Shown: positions 8,620-19,394, counted from the first letter of the stretch. The stretch: DNA of 64,000 nucleotides from Bdellovibrio bacteriovorus (GCF_001592735.1 NZ_LUKE01000003.1:1-64000), one strand, 5' to 3'. Notes: generated by a model not told the origin, from the sequence alone. A program made the numbers and translations.

Positions 8620-8892
8620 AAAGTCCTCCTTTAAGGATAGTTCACTCATGCGAACAATATTTTCGACCCAAAAACTAAAAGATAAAAGAAAGACTGTCGT
8701 TACTGCCAATAATACAATTCCTTACATCAATGTATGAAAGTTCACGATCTGATGATTAGTTTTATTGCTCACTTGAAATTAAACGCACCGCTCACGGGAG
8801 TATCGTCTTGCTAGAAAACAACCTCCGCTTTTTTACGTTTAGAAAAGTGTAAGACTCCTTTATTTTAATTTACGACATAAGGAGGCGTTACC
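8620..8892. other. Divergent control region between two BON-domain genes
   Basis: 273 bases without a gene, between divergently transcribed genes that both encode BON proteins. A short palindrome TACAT-CA-ATGTA lies at 8723-8734 and could be an operator. No clear consensus promoter could be assigned by eye. Confidence 0.35.
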
Positions 8893-9201
8893 ATGATCAA
8901 AAGGTTGATTATTATTTTCTCTCTGACTCTTTCATCTGTGGGTTTTGCTAAGACCGCCGAAGACCAAGGGCGTAATGCACGGGACACCGAATTAACACGG
9001 AGTATTCGTGAGCAAATCGTGGCGGATCAAAATCTTTCTATGCGTGCAAAAAACATTACCATTATTTCTAAAAACGGACTTGTGACTTTAAAAGGAGCCG
9101 TGGCTACCAATCAAGAGCAATCCCGGGTTGAGGAAATCGCGAAAAAATCATCAGGCACAAAAAGTGTCGTGAACCAAACAGAAGTTTCAACTAATTACTA
9201 G
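8893..9201 (+). CDS. Periplasmic BON-domain protein (OsmY-like)
   Basis: 102 residues: signal peptide (residues 1-19, ending GFAKT) followed by a single BON domain (about 33-100; RSIREQIVADQNLS ... NGLVTLKGAV). This is about half the length of two-domain OsmY. AAGGAGG precedes the ATG. The next gene starts 9 bases after its stop, so they form an operon. It probably helps the envelope withstand osmotic or other stress, by family analogy. Confidence 0.88.
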   Translation: MIKRLIIIFSLTLSSVGFAKTAEDQGRNARDTELTRSIREQIVADQNLSMRAKNITIISKNGLVTLKGAVATNQEQSRVEEIAKKSSGTKSVVNQTEVSTNY

Positions 9202-9210
9202 GAGGTTCTT

Positions 9211-9777
9211 ATGAAACAAGGAAGAAAAGTGATTTTTGGTATTTTTGATAACAGAACAAGTCTTGAAAACTGTGTGTCCACTCTTCGAGCGGAAGGATTT
9301 CGTCCTGAAGACGTTTCGGTCTTAATGGCGGAAAAAGGCGACACCATGACTTTTGCTCACGAAAAGGGAACGAAAGCTCCTGAAGGTGCGGCATTAGGCG
9401 GTGGAGCTGGTGCGTTGGTCGGCGGAACTTTAGGTTGGCTTGTAGGTATTGGCGCGATCGCGACCATTCCGGCTTTGGGACCTTTGGTGGCGGCGGGGCC
9501 CATCATGGCGGCCTTGGCCGGTGTCGGCGTTGGGGGTGCCGTTGGCGGTGTGGCTGGTGCTTTAGGTGGTATCGGGATTCCGGAATATGAAGCTAAACGT
9601 TATGAAAAATTCGTTCAAGACGGCGGTATTTTACTTTCAGTTCACGTTGATGACGGGGATTGGAAAGATAAAGCCGAAGATATCCTTGAAGCCTCGGGCG
9701 CCCGCGATATTTCTAGCACAAGCGAAGTAAGTCAAAAACTTTATAAAGACGCTTCTCACCGCAACTATCATCCTTAA
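9211..9777 (+). CDS. Glycine-zipper general-stress-17M-like (YflT-type) protein
   Basis: 188 residues. The N-terminal ~50 residues (VIFGIFDNRTSLENCVSTLRAEGFRPEDVSVLM) resemble the YflT/general stress protein 17M domain. Residues 60-125 are a long Gly/Ala-rich hydrophobic stretch, probably two membrane-associated glycine-zipper helices. The C-terminal part again resembles a small alpha/beta domain (GGILLSVHVDDGDW). AGGAGG precedes the start. It is co-transcribed with the BON gene upstream and followed by a terminator. Such proteins occur in stress clusters but have no proven activity. Confidence 0.8.
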   Translation: MKQGRKVIFGIFDNRTSLENCVSTLRAEGFRPEDVSVLMAEKGDTMTFAHEKGTKAPEGAALGGGAGALVGGTLGWLVGIGAIATIPALGPLVAAGPIMAALAGVGVGGAVGGVAGALGGIGIPEYEAKRYEKFVQDGGILLSVHVDDGDWKDKAEDILEASGARDISSTSEVSQKLYKDASHRNYHP

Positions 9778-9791
9778 TTTTTTGTAGTACC

Positions 9792-9821
9792 GCTCCCGGG
9801 CCTTGAGCTCGGGAGCTTTTT
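9792..9821 (+). terminator. Rho-independent terminator
   Basis: Stem GCTCCCG / CGGGAGC with a loop of about 11 bases, then five T; it ends the BON/YflT-like operon. Confidence 0.8.
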
Positions 9822-9831
9822 AGAGGTCCGG

Positions 9832-10941
9832 ATGAAATCAAAAGTTTTCAAGTCAAAAAAGTTTCGCATCAGTTTGGGTATCATTGTCGTTTTATTGATT
9901 GCCTTGCGAGTCGCCCTTCCAGAAATTATTAAAAAACAACTCAATGATTTTTTAGCAAACTTTTCTCAAGTGTATTCGTTTCACGTGGCCGACGTGGACT
10001 TAAGCATTTTGCGTGGCGCATATCGCTTAGAAGGTGTGGAGGGGCGTCTAAAAAAAGTGGACCAAGATTTTTTGAAAATCGAGTACGTCGATATCTCGGT
10101 ATCTTGGCGAGACCTCTTTCGCGGCCATCTAAGAACCGATATCTTTGGTCAAGGTGTTGAATTCAAAGGCACCCAGGCCTTTTTACAAGCTATTAAAGAC
10201 CAAAGTGCGGCTTCTAAGAAAGATGCTCAAGAATTGGGAAATAAAGTCTTTCCATTGCGTATCTCTCGCATTGATTTAAGAAACTCTAAGGCCACTATTG
10301 AAGATGTCAACGGTATCCCGGAAGAGCTGCGCTTGCGCTTAACCAACATCGACGGTCGAGTTTCTAATGTGACGGCGACCGAAAGGGAACCGAACTCGTT
10401 TATAAACTTACGCGCGGTTTTACAAGATTCGGCCACGGCCGTTATCGTCGGGGAAGTTGATCAAAAACAGGCACCTGCAGAATATTTATTCTCATTAGAA
10501 ATGAAAGGGCTGGACCTTATTTCGTTAAATCCATTTTTGCAGCGTCGTGTGCCTTTGACCTTTAAGAAGGGACAGGGGGATGTTTACGCCGAAATTAAAG
10601 GCGAAAACGGAAATCTGTACGGGTATGTAAAACCGTTTGTTAAAGATGTAGAGATGATGGGGGATGAGGGGGACTTTAAAGGTATTAAGCATTGGAGCCT
10701 TGAAGTCGCCACCGCATTTAGTAACTTCATCTTAAAAAGTCCCCGCGATAAGTCCGTCGCAACCAAGTTTAATTTTTCGTATGAAGCGGATCAGTTTAAC
10801 TGGAATTTAGGCGAAGTCTTAGGAAAAGCATTTAGTCACGGTTTTGGCGAAGGTCTTCAGCCCGGATTGGACGATCAATTCCATATGAAGACCAAAGCCC
10901 CCATCGAAAAAAAATCTAAAGAAAATCCAAAACAACCATAG
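9832..10941 (+). CDS. AsmA/DUF748-like inner-membrane-anchored protein
   Basis: 369 residues. The N-terminus is basic with one membrane anchor (about residues 12-30, ISLGIIVVLLIALRVAL). A long beta-rich periplasmic part follows (VADVDLSILRGAYRLEGVEGRL ... ), typical of the AsmA/DUF748 group thought to bridge or transport lipids in the envelope (family knowledge). The C-terminal ~30 residues are Lys-rich. An OmpA-like lipoprotein gene follows after 11 bases, so the two probably form one unit serving the envelope. Confidence 0.75.
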   Translation: MKSKVFKSKKFRISLGIIVVLLIALRVALPEIIKKQLNDFLANFSQVYSFHVADVDLSILRGAYRLEGVEGRLKKVDQDFLKIEYVDISVSWRDLFRGHLRTDIFGQGVEFKGTQAFLQAIKDQSAASKKDAQELGNKVFPLRISRIDLRNSKATIEDVNGIPEELRLRLTNIDGRVSNVTATEREPNSFINLRAVLQDSATAVIVGEVDQKQAPAEYLFSLEMKGLDLISLNPFLQRRVPLTFKKGQGDVYAEIKGENGNLYGYVKPFVKDVEMMGDEGDFKGIKHWSLEVATAFSNFILKSPRDKSVATKFNFSYEADQFNWNLGEVLGKAFSHGFGEGLQPGLDDQFHMKTKAPIEKKSKENPKQP

Positions 10942-10952
10942 AAGGAGTATGT

Positions 10953-11507
10953 ATGAAAAAACTTTTGGGAATCAGCAGTCTAGCCGTTGCCGCACTTATT
11001 GTTGGGTGCTCGCATTCAGCAAAAAAAGAAGCAGCCAATACGACCAGTATTGAATCAAAGCAAGTCGCCGTAGAACAAGAAGCTTCTTACGTGACGGAGT
11101 TTTCTTTCAATAAAGGGTCTGCGACTTTAACAAGTGCAGCTAAAGAAGATCTGCGCCGTATGATCAACCAAGCTAAAGCGCAAGGTGACATCAAAGAAAT
11201 TAAGGTTATTACGTGGGGGGATTCAGAATACCCATCAACCAATACCAAAAAACTTTCAAAAGCTGAAATTGACCTCGTCAAAAAACGTAACAAAGCGATT
11301 TCAGATTACGCCAAAACAGTTTCTGAAGGAATCGATGTGGATACACACAGCATGGCCGAGCGTCCAGGGGCTTTGAAAGAACTTTTCAGCACCTCGGATG
11401 CACGAATCAAAAAATCTTTAGAAACGGCGGGTATTCCGACGACCGACACCGCAGTCAAAGTTCCTTCAAAAGCATCAAAATCAATCGTGATGGTCATTCG
11501 CGAATAA
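10953..11507 (+). CDS. OmpA-like lipoprotein
   Basis: 184 residues with lipobox (LIVGC, Cys19). Residues about 48-130 follow the OmpA C-terminal pattern in loose form: FSFNKGSATLTSAAKEDLRRM, then IKVITWGDSEYP, then KKRNKAISDYAKT. The canonical peptidoglycan-binding signature (NxxLSxxRAxxV) is degenerate, so peptidoglycan binding is uncertain. GAAGGAG precedes the ATG. It probably shares a transcript with the AsmA-like gene; a terminator follows. Confidence 0.75.
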   Translation: MKKLLGISSLAVAALIVGCSHSAKKEAANTTSIESKQVAVEQEASYVTEFSFNKGSATLTSAAKEDLRRMINQAKAQGDIKEIKVITWGDSEYPSTNTKKLSKAEIDLVKKRNKAISDYAKTVSEGIDVDTHSMAERPGALKELFSTSDARIKKSLETAGIPTTDTAVKVPSKASKSIVMVIRE

Positions 11508-11536
11508 ATTTGGCTTTGCCGGTGTAGACTTATGAC

Positions 11537-11578
11537 ATGGGCGTGGGGCAAATTTCTTTGTCCTACGCCATTTTTTTT
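11537..11578 (+). terminator. Terminator after the OmpA-like gene
   Basis: Imperfect long hairpin (ATGGGCGT...ACGCCAT) closed by AAA/TTT near the loop and followed by eight T. Confidence 0.7.
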
Positions 11579-11664
11579 GTTCAAAAGGCTTTTCTTTTCA
11601 GTTGAGACTGGCCTGGAATATGCTTTCTTAAAAGGCGTGTGACTTGATTGTAAAGGAGGCAGTT

Positions 11665-12387
11665 ATGTTAATGCATTCGAATATTCCAGAAAATCAATGG
11701 AATGACGTTAAAGGCGAGATCCAAAAAACTTGGAATAAGCTCAATGCTGCCGAATTAGAAAAAACTCATGGTGATGTACGGGCTATTTCAAGCTTAGTAC
11801 AGAAACGATACGGACTGACCAGCGATGTGGTCGATCAAAAAATTGATGAATGTATTGATCGTTGTGGTACGGCGGCCGGTCCGGCAAGTTTCAGATCATC
11901 ATCGGCATCTAGTGCAGGCCCCGCTGATTTAGGATCCAATGTTGATCCTTCATCGCTTTCTGCATCTATTAACCAAACAAGCTCTGGAAACGTTCACAGC
12001 CGGTCTTTTGAGGCACCGGAAGAGGGAATGGATTCCGCCGAGAGCTTGCATGCTTCTTGGAATGAAGGTGGCGATAGAGTCCCTGATGACTTTGATCTAA
12101 GCCGAGATTCAAGAATGGCTGAGGATGTAACAACGAATGAACCAAAACGTTATGGTTCGTCAGAAGGGCCGTTCAATGACTCTAGATCCGAAGCGGGACA
12201 AGCCGGAAATTCCGGTCGATCCCAAGCCTTTGAAGGATCAGCCGGAATTTCCAGCCGATCCGAAACCGTTTCAAAATCAGCGCGAAATCAAGAAGGATCC
12301 AGTGTCTCGCGATCCCAATCACGAGATAGAGAATCCGACTTCGCGCAAAACTCCCGAAATTCCGAAGATTCCTCCCAAGAAGAATAA
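11665..12387 (+). CDS. CsbD-like stress protein with Ser-rich tail (possible frameshift)
   Basis: 240 residues from the ATG at 11665, which has AAAGGAGG in front. Residues about 6-65 match the CsbD-like pattern (ENQWNDVKGEIQKTWNKL). The rest is Ser/Gly/Glu-rich and disordered. From about 12150 on, a second frame runs beside it to 12391 and encodes a Pro/Lys-rich tail with repeats such as PEIPVDPKP and PEFPADPKP. Its codon choice looks more natural, whereas this frame uses many CGA codons there. Either the tail has been frameshifted or the sequence has an indel. Function is unknown beyond the stress association of CsbD proteins. Confidence 0.7.
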   Translation: MLMHSNIPENQWNDVKGEIQKTWNKLNAAELEKTHGDVRAISSLVQKRYGLTSDVVDQKIDECIDRCGTAAGPASFRSSSASSAGPADLGSNVDPSSLSASINQTSSGNVHSRSFEAPEEGMDSAESLHASWNEGGDRVPDDFDLSRDSRMAEDVTTNEPKRYGSSEGPFNDSRSEAGQAGNSGRSQAFEGSAGISSRSETVSKSARNQEGSSVSRSQSRDRESDFAQNSRNSEDSSQEE

Positions 12388-12433
12388 GTAAAACTTCTTA
12401 ATCAGGAATAACTGAGATACGGATTTCGAGATT

Positions 12434-12467
12434 AAGACCTTCCTCTTTCAGAGGAAGGTCTTTTTTT
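12434..12467 (+). terminator. Strong rho-independent terminator
   Basis: Perfect 12-bp stem AAGACCTTCCTC / GAGGAAGGTCTT, 5-base loop, T run. It isolates the hipBA locus from upstream transcription. Confidence 0.9.
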
Positions 12468-12512
12468 ATGGTCCGTTGGAGGGGCACATTTATTCCACGA
12501 GAGTAGCTTATA

Positions 12513-12631
12513 TTTCCATAAAAATAGAAATATAAGGTCTTTATGTTTGTTTTTAAGACTAAGTTTCTATAAAAATAGAAATATATAGAAAAATCCCGAG
12601 GAAAGGGATATTATTTCTATAATAATAGAAA
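12513..12631 (+). promoter_or_regulatory. Three spaced operator palindromes upstream of hipBA
   Basis: Three near-identical 18-bp inverted repeats, TTTC[CT]ATAA[AT]AATAGAAA, lie at 12513-12530, 12564-12581 and 12614-12631. The arms are TTTCTAT / ATAGAAA around a 4-base centre. Start-to-start spacing is 51 and 50 bases, close to five helical turns, so all three face the same side of the DNA. The last site ends 13 bases before the preferred hipB start. By analogy with E. coli HipB operators they are probably bound by HipB for autorepression. The sequence is direct evidence; the binding is inferred. Confidence 0.8.
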
Positions 12632-12644
12632 CATGGAGATCCCT

Positions 12645-12893
12645 ATGTCCGCCTCAATTAAGCCCATAAGCACCCCGGTAAAACGAGATATAGACAACCC
12701 CAATGATATTGCCCAATTTGTAAGAGCAAGGCGCACCCAGGAGGGAATTCGAATCGATGATGCGGCTAAGCTGTGCGGCGTTTCCGTCGAAACCCTTTCA
12801 AAAATCGAAACGGCGAAAGCTGGCGTGAATGTGGATAGTCTATTTAAAGTATTAAACGGTTTGGGAATTAAGATAGTGGTTAAGCCATGGTAA
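12645..12893 (+). CDS. hipB: HipB-like antitoxin, HTH regulator
   Basis: 82 residues from the ATG at 12645, which has GGAG 6 bases upstream; the in-frame ATG at 12633 would sit against the third operator and has no ribosome-binding site. The Cro/C1-type helix-turn-helix covers about residues 22-76 (IAQFVRARRTQEGIRIDDAAKLCGV ... LSKIETAKAGVNVDSLFKVL). It overlaps hipA by 7 bases. The expected role is to neutralise HipA and repress the operon through the upstream palindromes. Confidence 0.9.
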   Translation: MSASIKPISTPVKRDIDNPNDIAQFVRARRTQEGIRIDDAAKLCGVSVETLSKIETAKAGVNVDSLFKVLNGLGIKIVVKPW

Positions 12894-14191
12894 ATACAAA
12901 ATCCGGAATCCCGCCACATTTAGGTATTATTTACGAAGGCAAAGAGGTCGGGGAACTCTCTTTTGATTTAGTCTCTGAAAAATTCCAACTTTTTTATCTC
13001 CCGTCATGGTTAAAAGAGGGATTTGCATTATCACCACATTTGCCGTTATTTGCAGAATTTCCAGCAGAAAATATAAAAAAATTTTTAGAAAATCTTCTCC
13101 CGGAAGAGGATGGATTAACAAAGTTTGCAGAGCTGCTTCGTATCTCAAAATCAAATATTTTTGGTCTGCTTCAAGCAATGGGTCAGGACACGACGGGGGC
13201 ATTTTCATTTACTGCAGGGGACAGCGCACCCCCGACGTCCTTCCGAGCTATTTCAAAAGAAGAACTCACCGAAAGAGTGTTAAATCGAGCAAATAAACCG
13301 ATAGCGATGTGGGATGGTAAACCCAGATTGTCTTTGGCGGGAGTTCAAGAAAAACTTGGAATTACCATTAAACAAGGAGAATACGGTTTCGGTGAAGGCA
13401 AGCTTGCCTCCACGCATATTTTAAAGTTCAGTAAAAAGGGTCAAAATCTTGTGCTTAATGAATTCTTCTGCATGAAGCTTGCTAAAGCAGTGGGGTTGCC
13501 AGTGGCCGAGGTTGAAATTGTTAATTTTGGCGAACGTGTTCTTCAAGTAGAACGATTTGACCGTCGGTGGAAATCTGATGAACATGTGGCGCGCATGCAT
13601 GTCATTGATGGATGTCAGGCTTTAAATGTTTCCCCAAGTTTTAAATACCAACGGATGATTCCGGTCGGTCCGCACAAAGATTCTTACCTAAGTCCTATCA
13701 ATGTAGAGAATTTATCCAAATTTAATCAGTCATGCCGCGTACCCGCAAAAGCTCAACTGCAACTGTTACGATGGATATTGTTTAACCTAATTATCGGGAA
13801 TGTCGATAATCACGGCAAAAATATTTCTTATTTTGTAACTCAAAAAGGATATGAAATTGCACCGGCATATGATCTCGTAAGCGTGACAATGTATGCAGAT
13901 TTTAACCAAGAGATGGCCTTCAAAGTTGGCGATGCATTTAACTTAGGGGACGTTGGTGCTTTCCAATTAGCTGAGATGGCTCAAGAAATGAATCTTCCGC
14001 CGGCGTTGATCACAACCCAATTAAAAAAACTCTGTTCGGCAATTTTAAAGAATGTCGATGACATAGTGATTTCTGATCTTAATAGTGAGGAGTCAAACTT
14101 TATGGCCACTCTCAAAGACAGCATTAAAATAAGAATCGAACATTTTTCTCAACAAGCATCACTGATCAAGTCTATATCAAAAAGTCTTTAG
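12887..14191 (+). CDS. hipA: HipA-like serine/threonine kinase toxin
   Basis: 434 residues, close to E. coli HipA (440). Visible features: N-terminal subdomain, P-loop LSLAGVQEK with Ser149 (equivalent to the autophosphorylated Ser150), catalytic Asp307 in NVDNHGKN and metal-binding Asp329 in YDLVS. E. coli HipA phosphorylates glutamyl-tRNA synthetase and causes persistence; the target here is unknown. All key residues are present, so it should be active. Its start overlaps the end of hipB, and no separate promoter is needed. No flanking mobile element is visible. Confidence 0.92.
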   Translation: MVNTKSGIPPHLGIIYEGKEVGELSFDLVSEKFQLFYLPSWLKEGFALSPHLPLFAEFPAENIKKFLENLLPEEDGLTKFAELLRISKSNIFGLLQAMGQDTTGAFSFTAGDSAPPTSFRAISKEELTERVLNRANKPIAMWDGKPRLSLAGVQEKLGITIKQGEYGFGEGKLASTHILKFSKKGQNLVLNEFFCMKLAKAVGLPVAEVEIVNFGERVLQVERFDRRWKSDEHVARMHVIDGCQALNVSPSFKYQRMIPVGPHKDSYLSPINVENLSKFNQSCRVPAKAQLQLLRWILFNLIIGNVDNHGKNISYFVTQKGYEIAPAYDLVSVTMYADFNQEMAFKVGDAFNLGDVGAFQLAEMAQEMNLPPALITTQLKKLCSAILKNVDDIVISDLNSEESNFMATLKDSIKIRIEHFSQQASLIKSISKSL

Positions 14192-14237
14192 TCGTATCGT
14201 ATTGGTAAAAACTTGCCAACGATAGTATTTAAGGTAA

Positions 14238-15110
14238 CTAGGAAATGCTCAGCAGGATTGCTCCGGAAGCGATCACTGTCGCACCCATGATCTGGGCACG
14301 GCTCAAGTTTTCTTTTAAAAAGAAGGAAAACACCAAGGCAAAAAAGATCGAAGAATTGCGCAACGAAATCGCGAAACCCGGGGCTGAGGCCTTAAGCCCA
14401 TAAAGAAAAATCACAAACGACAATGTCGAGATGACGGAAGTCGCCAGCACCGACGAGGTTTCATTTTTCAAAGTCGCCAGCGTATTCTGAATACGTGGGG
14501 TCGCCACGCCCCAGAAAACCAAAGGCAACGAGACAAAAACAGAAAGAGTAAAAAGTGACCGAGGCTCTGCGCCATGATCCAAAGCTTGGTGATAGCACAC
14601 ATGATAACCGGCGATAAAAACCGCACTTAAAAAAGGCCAAACACTTAAAAGCTGTGAAGGGTGGACCGTCACCGAGGATTTTTTAATCACTCGCAAGAAG
14701 GCTTCGGCATTCATCGCGACAATGCCTAAAAGGACTAAAGCAGCACCGGAAATTTCTCCCACGGTCGCAACCTCGCCTAAAAAACTGAGCGAGATCAGCC
14801 ACACCACCACCATCGCGCCCCCGCGCATGATGGCGTAAGAAACCCCCAGGGAAGAGCTCTTTAAAGTTTTAGCGAGCGAAAATAAATACAATCCCTCAAA
14901 GACACCCGAAGCCACGGCAAACCAAAAAACTTCGGGGTGGGAAAAGGGTTCTGGAGGAAAAACCACTAAAACCGAAGCCAGGCTTAAAAAACCACTGAAA
15001 AACATGGTGATAAACAGGTAACTTTCTTTATCGCGGGCAGATTTTGCCAAGGCATTCCAGCTGGCATGTAAAAACGCGGATAAAAGAAGTAATAACGAAC
15101 CTAAGGCCAT
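14238..15110 (-). CDS. EamA/DMT-family membrane transporter
   Basis: 290 residues with about ten hydrophobic segments in two similar halves, as in the drug/metabolite transporter superfamily. It starts directly with a membrane segment (MALGSLLLLLSAFLHASWNALAKSA). The motif HASWN in helix 1 is common in this group. The substrate cannot be told from sequence. It is convergent with hipA and divergent from queA, so it is likely its own unit. Confidence 0.85.
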   Translation of the reverse strand: MALGSLLLLLSAFLHASWNALAKSARDKESYLFITMFFSGFLSLASVLVVFPPEPFSHPEVFWFAVASGVFEGLYLFSLAKTLKSSSLGVSYAIMRGGAMVVVWLISLSFLGEVATVGEISGAALVLLGIVAMNAEAFLRVIKKSSVTVHPSQLLSVWPFLSAVFIAGYHVCYHQALDHGAEPRSLFTLSVFVSLPLVFWGVATPRIQNTLATLKNETSSVLATSVISTLSFVIFLYGLKASAPGFAISLRNSSIFFALVFSFFLKENLSRAQIMGATVIASGAILLSIS

Positions 15111-15190
15111 GAGTGAGTATGACTATTTCATGGTGAGTTTAGCCACAAAAAACTGTGCGGGGCTGTGCATCTATGTTATGAAGGCGTCCT

Positions 15191-17337
<2,147 letters not shown>

Positions 17338-17349
17338 TAAGGAGATTTT

Positions 17350-17811
17350 ATGAAAGCATTGGTAATTGTTAGTTTGTTACTGGCTCACGCATCGACCTTT
17401 GCCGCGCCTTTACCTCAAGAAGGTCTTTATCGCGGTCTAGATGGAAACAAAATCTGCACGCTAGAAATCGTTAAAGTTGTGACGAATAAAGCTGAGATCA
17501 AGAAATTGAATCAAAAAGACCTTGATGCGGGTGTTTTTGAGGAAAAAGATCTTCCGGCTTACATGCTTTATGTCAGTTTGAACGGCGAATCTAAAGTTCG
17601 CGTCGTCAGTGGCGATGAAACAATGAATCAAGTTGTTCCGGAAGATCGCGCTAAAGGGGCGGTTGCAAGAATCTCTGCCGGACAAGGTCTTTTGCCTTTC
17701 CCTGTGGGTTCATTCATGGAGATTTTGCTAGATCAAAACCGCAAGCCGATTTCTTATAGCATTGTAAGTCTGCCGTTTGGTAAAAACATCAGCTGCGAAG
17801 ACTTGCGTTAG
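17350..17811 (+). CDS. Secreted protein of unknown function
   Basis: 153 residues with signal peptide (MKALVIVSLLLAHASTFAAP). The mature part has two Cys (near the start and near the end) and mixed alpha/beta character; no family is recognised. AAGGAG precedes the ATG, 12 bases after tgt, so it may be read through from the queuosine operon. A strong terminator follows. Confidence 0.8.
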   Translation: MKALVIVSLLLAHASTFAAPLPQEGLYRGLDGNKICTLEIVKVVTNKAEIKKLNQKDLDAGVFEEKDLPAYMLYVSLNGESKVRVVSGDETMNQVVPEDRAKGAVARISAGQGLLPFPVGSFMEILLDQNRKPISYSIVSLPFGKNISCEDLR

Positions 17812-17835
17812 TACTTGAGTATTAAAGTCAGAGGC

Positions 17836-17868
17836 AAAAAAAAGCGACCTGATCGGGTCGCTTTTTTT
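17836..17868. terminator. Bidirectional terminator
   Basis: Stem GCGACC / GGTCGC with flanking A8 and T7 runs; shared by the converging genes on either side. Confidence 0.88.
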
Positions 17869-17883
17869 ATTTTTAGAGTGAGA

Positions 17884-18147
17884 CTATTTCTTTACGCAGA
17901 AAGGTCCGCCGTCTTTCATAAAATAACAAGTTACCGAGCCATCCGTTTGGTAATAAAGAATGTCCGAAGGATAACCTTTTTGAACAGAGCTGGGTTGACG
18001 ATCTTCAGGCTTCGTCGCACCTTCAACGGCAACACCATCTTTGTGTGTCGTGACTTTTTTCCCCTGCTGAATGTACCCATATTCACCGGCTTGCGCTGAG
18101 ATCACTACAAATAAAGATAGAAACACCGAAACAGTTTTTAATGACAT
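17884..18147 (-). CDS. Small secreted protein
   Basis: 87 residues with signal peptide (residues 1-20, ending SAQA). The mature 67 residues include two Cys close to the C-terminus (VTCYFMKDGGPFCVKK), possibly a disulfide. AGGAGG precedes the start. No family is recognised. It shares a bidirectional terminator with the convergent gene at 17350. Confidence 0.75.
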   Translation of the reverse strand: MSLKTVSVFLSLFVVISAQAGEYGYIQQGKKVTTHKDGVAVEGATKPEDRQPSSVQKGYPSDILYYQTDGSVTCYFMKDGGPFCVKK

Positions 18148-18566
18148 AAATCCTCCTAGATCTTAATCCTAGCCGCGGGGGCTTCAATGTCAAAAAATGG
18201 ATGGTTACTAGTATGATCTCTAGACGTGGTTTTTTTTTGCGCCGCAGAACCGATGCGGTGGTAAAGGCGCCATAAAAAAGCATATGGCCTTAGCTCAATT
18301 CGCTATTCTTGCAAGGGACGCCAATTCGAATATTCGATGAAAACGGCGGTAATACCGATATCGGTTCTATGCAAGATTTGCCCAATCCATATGGCTCCGA
18401 TGTCCAACATATGGGGTTTATCTCTTGTACTTCCGAAGACGGCTTCAGCTTCTTTTGAGATCGATGGAAAGCGTTCCGTCGGGGGATGTGCTATCGACTT
18501 TAAGGCTTCGCGCAACTAGCTGGCAGAACGGCCCCTTGTTCTCGCGATATGAAGCCGGAGGGACTT
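18148..18566. other. Gap without a convincing gene; possible decayed ORF on the minus strand
   Basis: About 420 bases. A minus-strand frame at 18303-18515 (70 codons, TTG start, no ribosome-binding site) contains protein-like text such as DIGITAVFIEYSNWRP, and an opposing plus-strand frame covers the same DNA. Neither has a proper start signal. The minus frame may be a gene remnant. A hairpin CCGGAG/CTCCGG followed by five T at 18555-18585 overlaps the end of the next gene. Confidence 0.3.
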
Positions 18567-19394
18567 TTATTGATCTCCGGTTTTTGAAAGAGTAAAAAAA
18601 TCGAGGTTAAAACAAACCAGTTCTTCTGGTTTTGACGGCCCTGAAATGGTTTTGAAATCTTGAATCCAGCGAACAACCTGAAAGCGAAGTCGTTCGAGGT
18701 CTTCCCGGCTTAATGACTGAATAACCGAATAATGCAGAGATTCAGGACGTCGTAAGGGAAGCTCAGCAAGAGCCTGCAAGCGCCAGTTGTTGTGATGGGG
18801 CTGCATCCACGGAGATTCTTTCGGCAGATGAAGGTCACCACTTTTCCATATCCATTTATTTTTAATATTTTCTACTAAACCCATCTGCGCAAGTTGTTGA
18901 AGATAGGTCTGCAATAGCTTTTCGGGAAAACCAAAGTACTTACTTAATTCGCTCAAGGTTTGAAGTTTGGGAATGCTGACGGCGATATGAAGAGCGGCAT
19001 AAAGATAATTTGAGTAATAATGTTGAAGGTGAGGATCGGGCTCGGTATTGGCGAGAGCCTTTCCTTGCACACGGTTTTTAAGATCCTTCCATGCCTCTTG
19101 CTTTTGCTGAATTTTCTTAAGGACGAAGTTTCGATAGGCGGGGGTGTTGGCTCGCTGATAATCAAGCAGCATCAAAAAGTACTCGCGCTCTTCATCCTGC
19201 AAGCCTAGCAGTTCTGAAATGCCATAGACGTGTTCGGGAAGCAGGTGAGGCTTCCCGCTTAAGGTGATTGAGAGATATGAGATCTGGCAGCCGGCGGCTT
19301 CCGCAAGGCGAGTGCTAAATCCGCGAGATTTAGACTCTTTTACGAGTTTTTTTAAATAGACCTTATAATCCTGGAATTCAAAAATATTAGCCAT
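18567..19394 (-). CDS. TIGR02147 family protein (putative regulator)
   Basis: 275 residues, the usual length. It starts IFEFQDYKVYLKKLVKESKSRGFSTRLAEAAGC, the N-terminal TIGR02147 signature with a helix-turn-helix-like segment (about residues 25-60, ISYLSITLSGKPHLLPEHVYGISELLGL). A winged-helix-like middle follows (about 165-215), then a helical C-terminus of DUF4423 type. The family is expanded in Bdellovibrio and Fibrobacter, and its molecular role is not established to my knowledge. It is divergent from a run of four secreted-protein genes starting at 19514 and may control them (inference). Confidence 0.85.
   Translation of the reverse strand: MANIFEFQDYKVYLKKLVKESKSRGFSTRLAEAAGCQISYLSITLSGKPHLLPEHVYGISELLGLQDEEREYFLMLLDYQRANTPAYRNFVLKKIQQKQEAWKDLKNRVQGKALANTEPDPHLQHYYSNYLYAALHIAVSIPKLQTLSELSKYFGFPEKLLQTYLQQLAQMGLVENIKNKWIWKSGDLHLPKESPWMQPHHNNWRLQALAELPLRRPESLHYSVIQSLSREDLERLRFQVVRWIQDFKTISGPSKPEELVCFNLDFFTLSKTGDQ

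Noticed and set aside
8019-8621. Long frames on both strands across the BON-domain gene N-terminus
   Set aside because: Low-complexity DNA keeps several frames open; the BON frame has the ribosome-binding site and the domain.
18555-18585. Hairpin with T run as a plus-strand terminator
   Set aside because: No convincing plus-strand gene precedes it and it overlaps the coding end of the minus-strand TIGR02147 gene.
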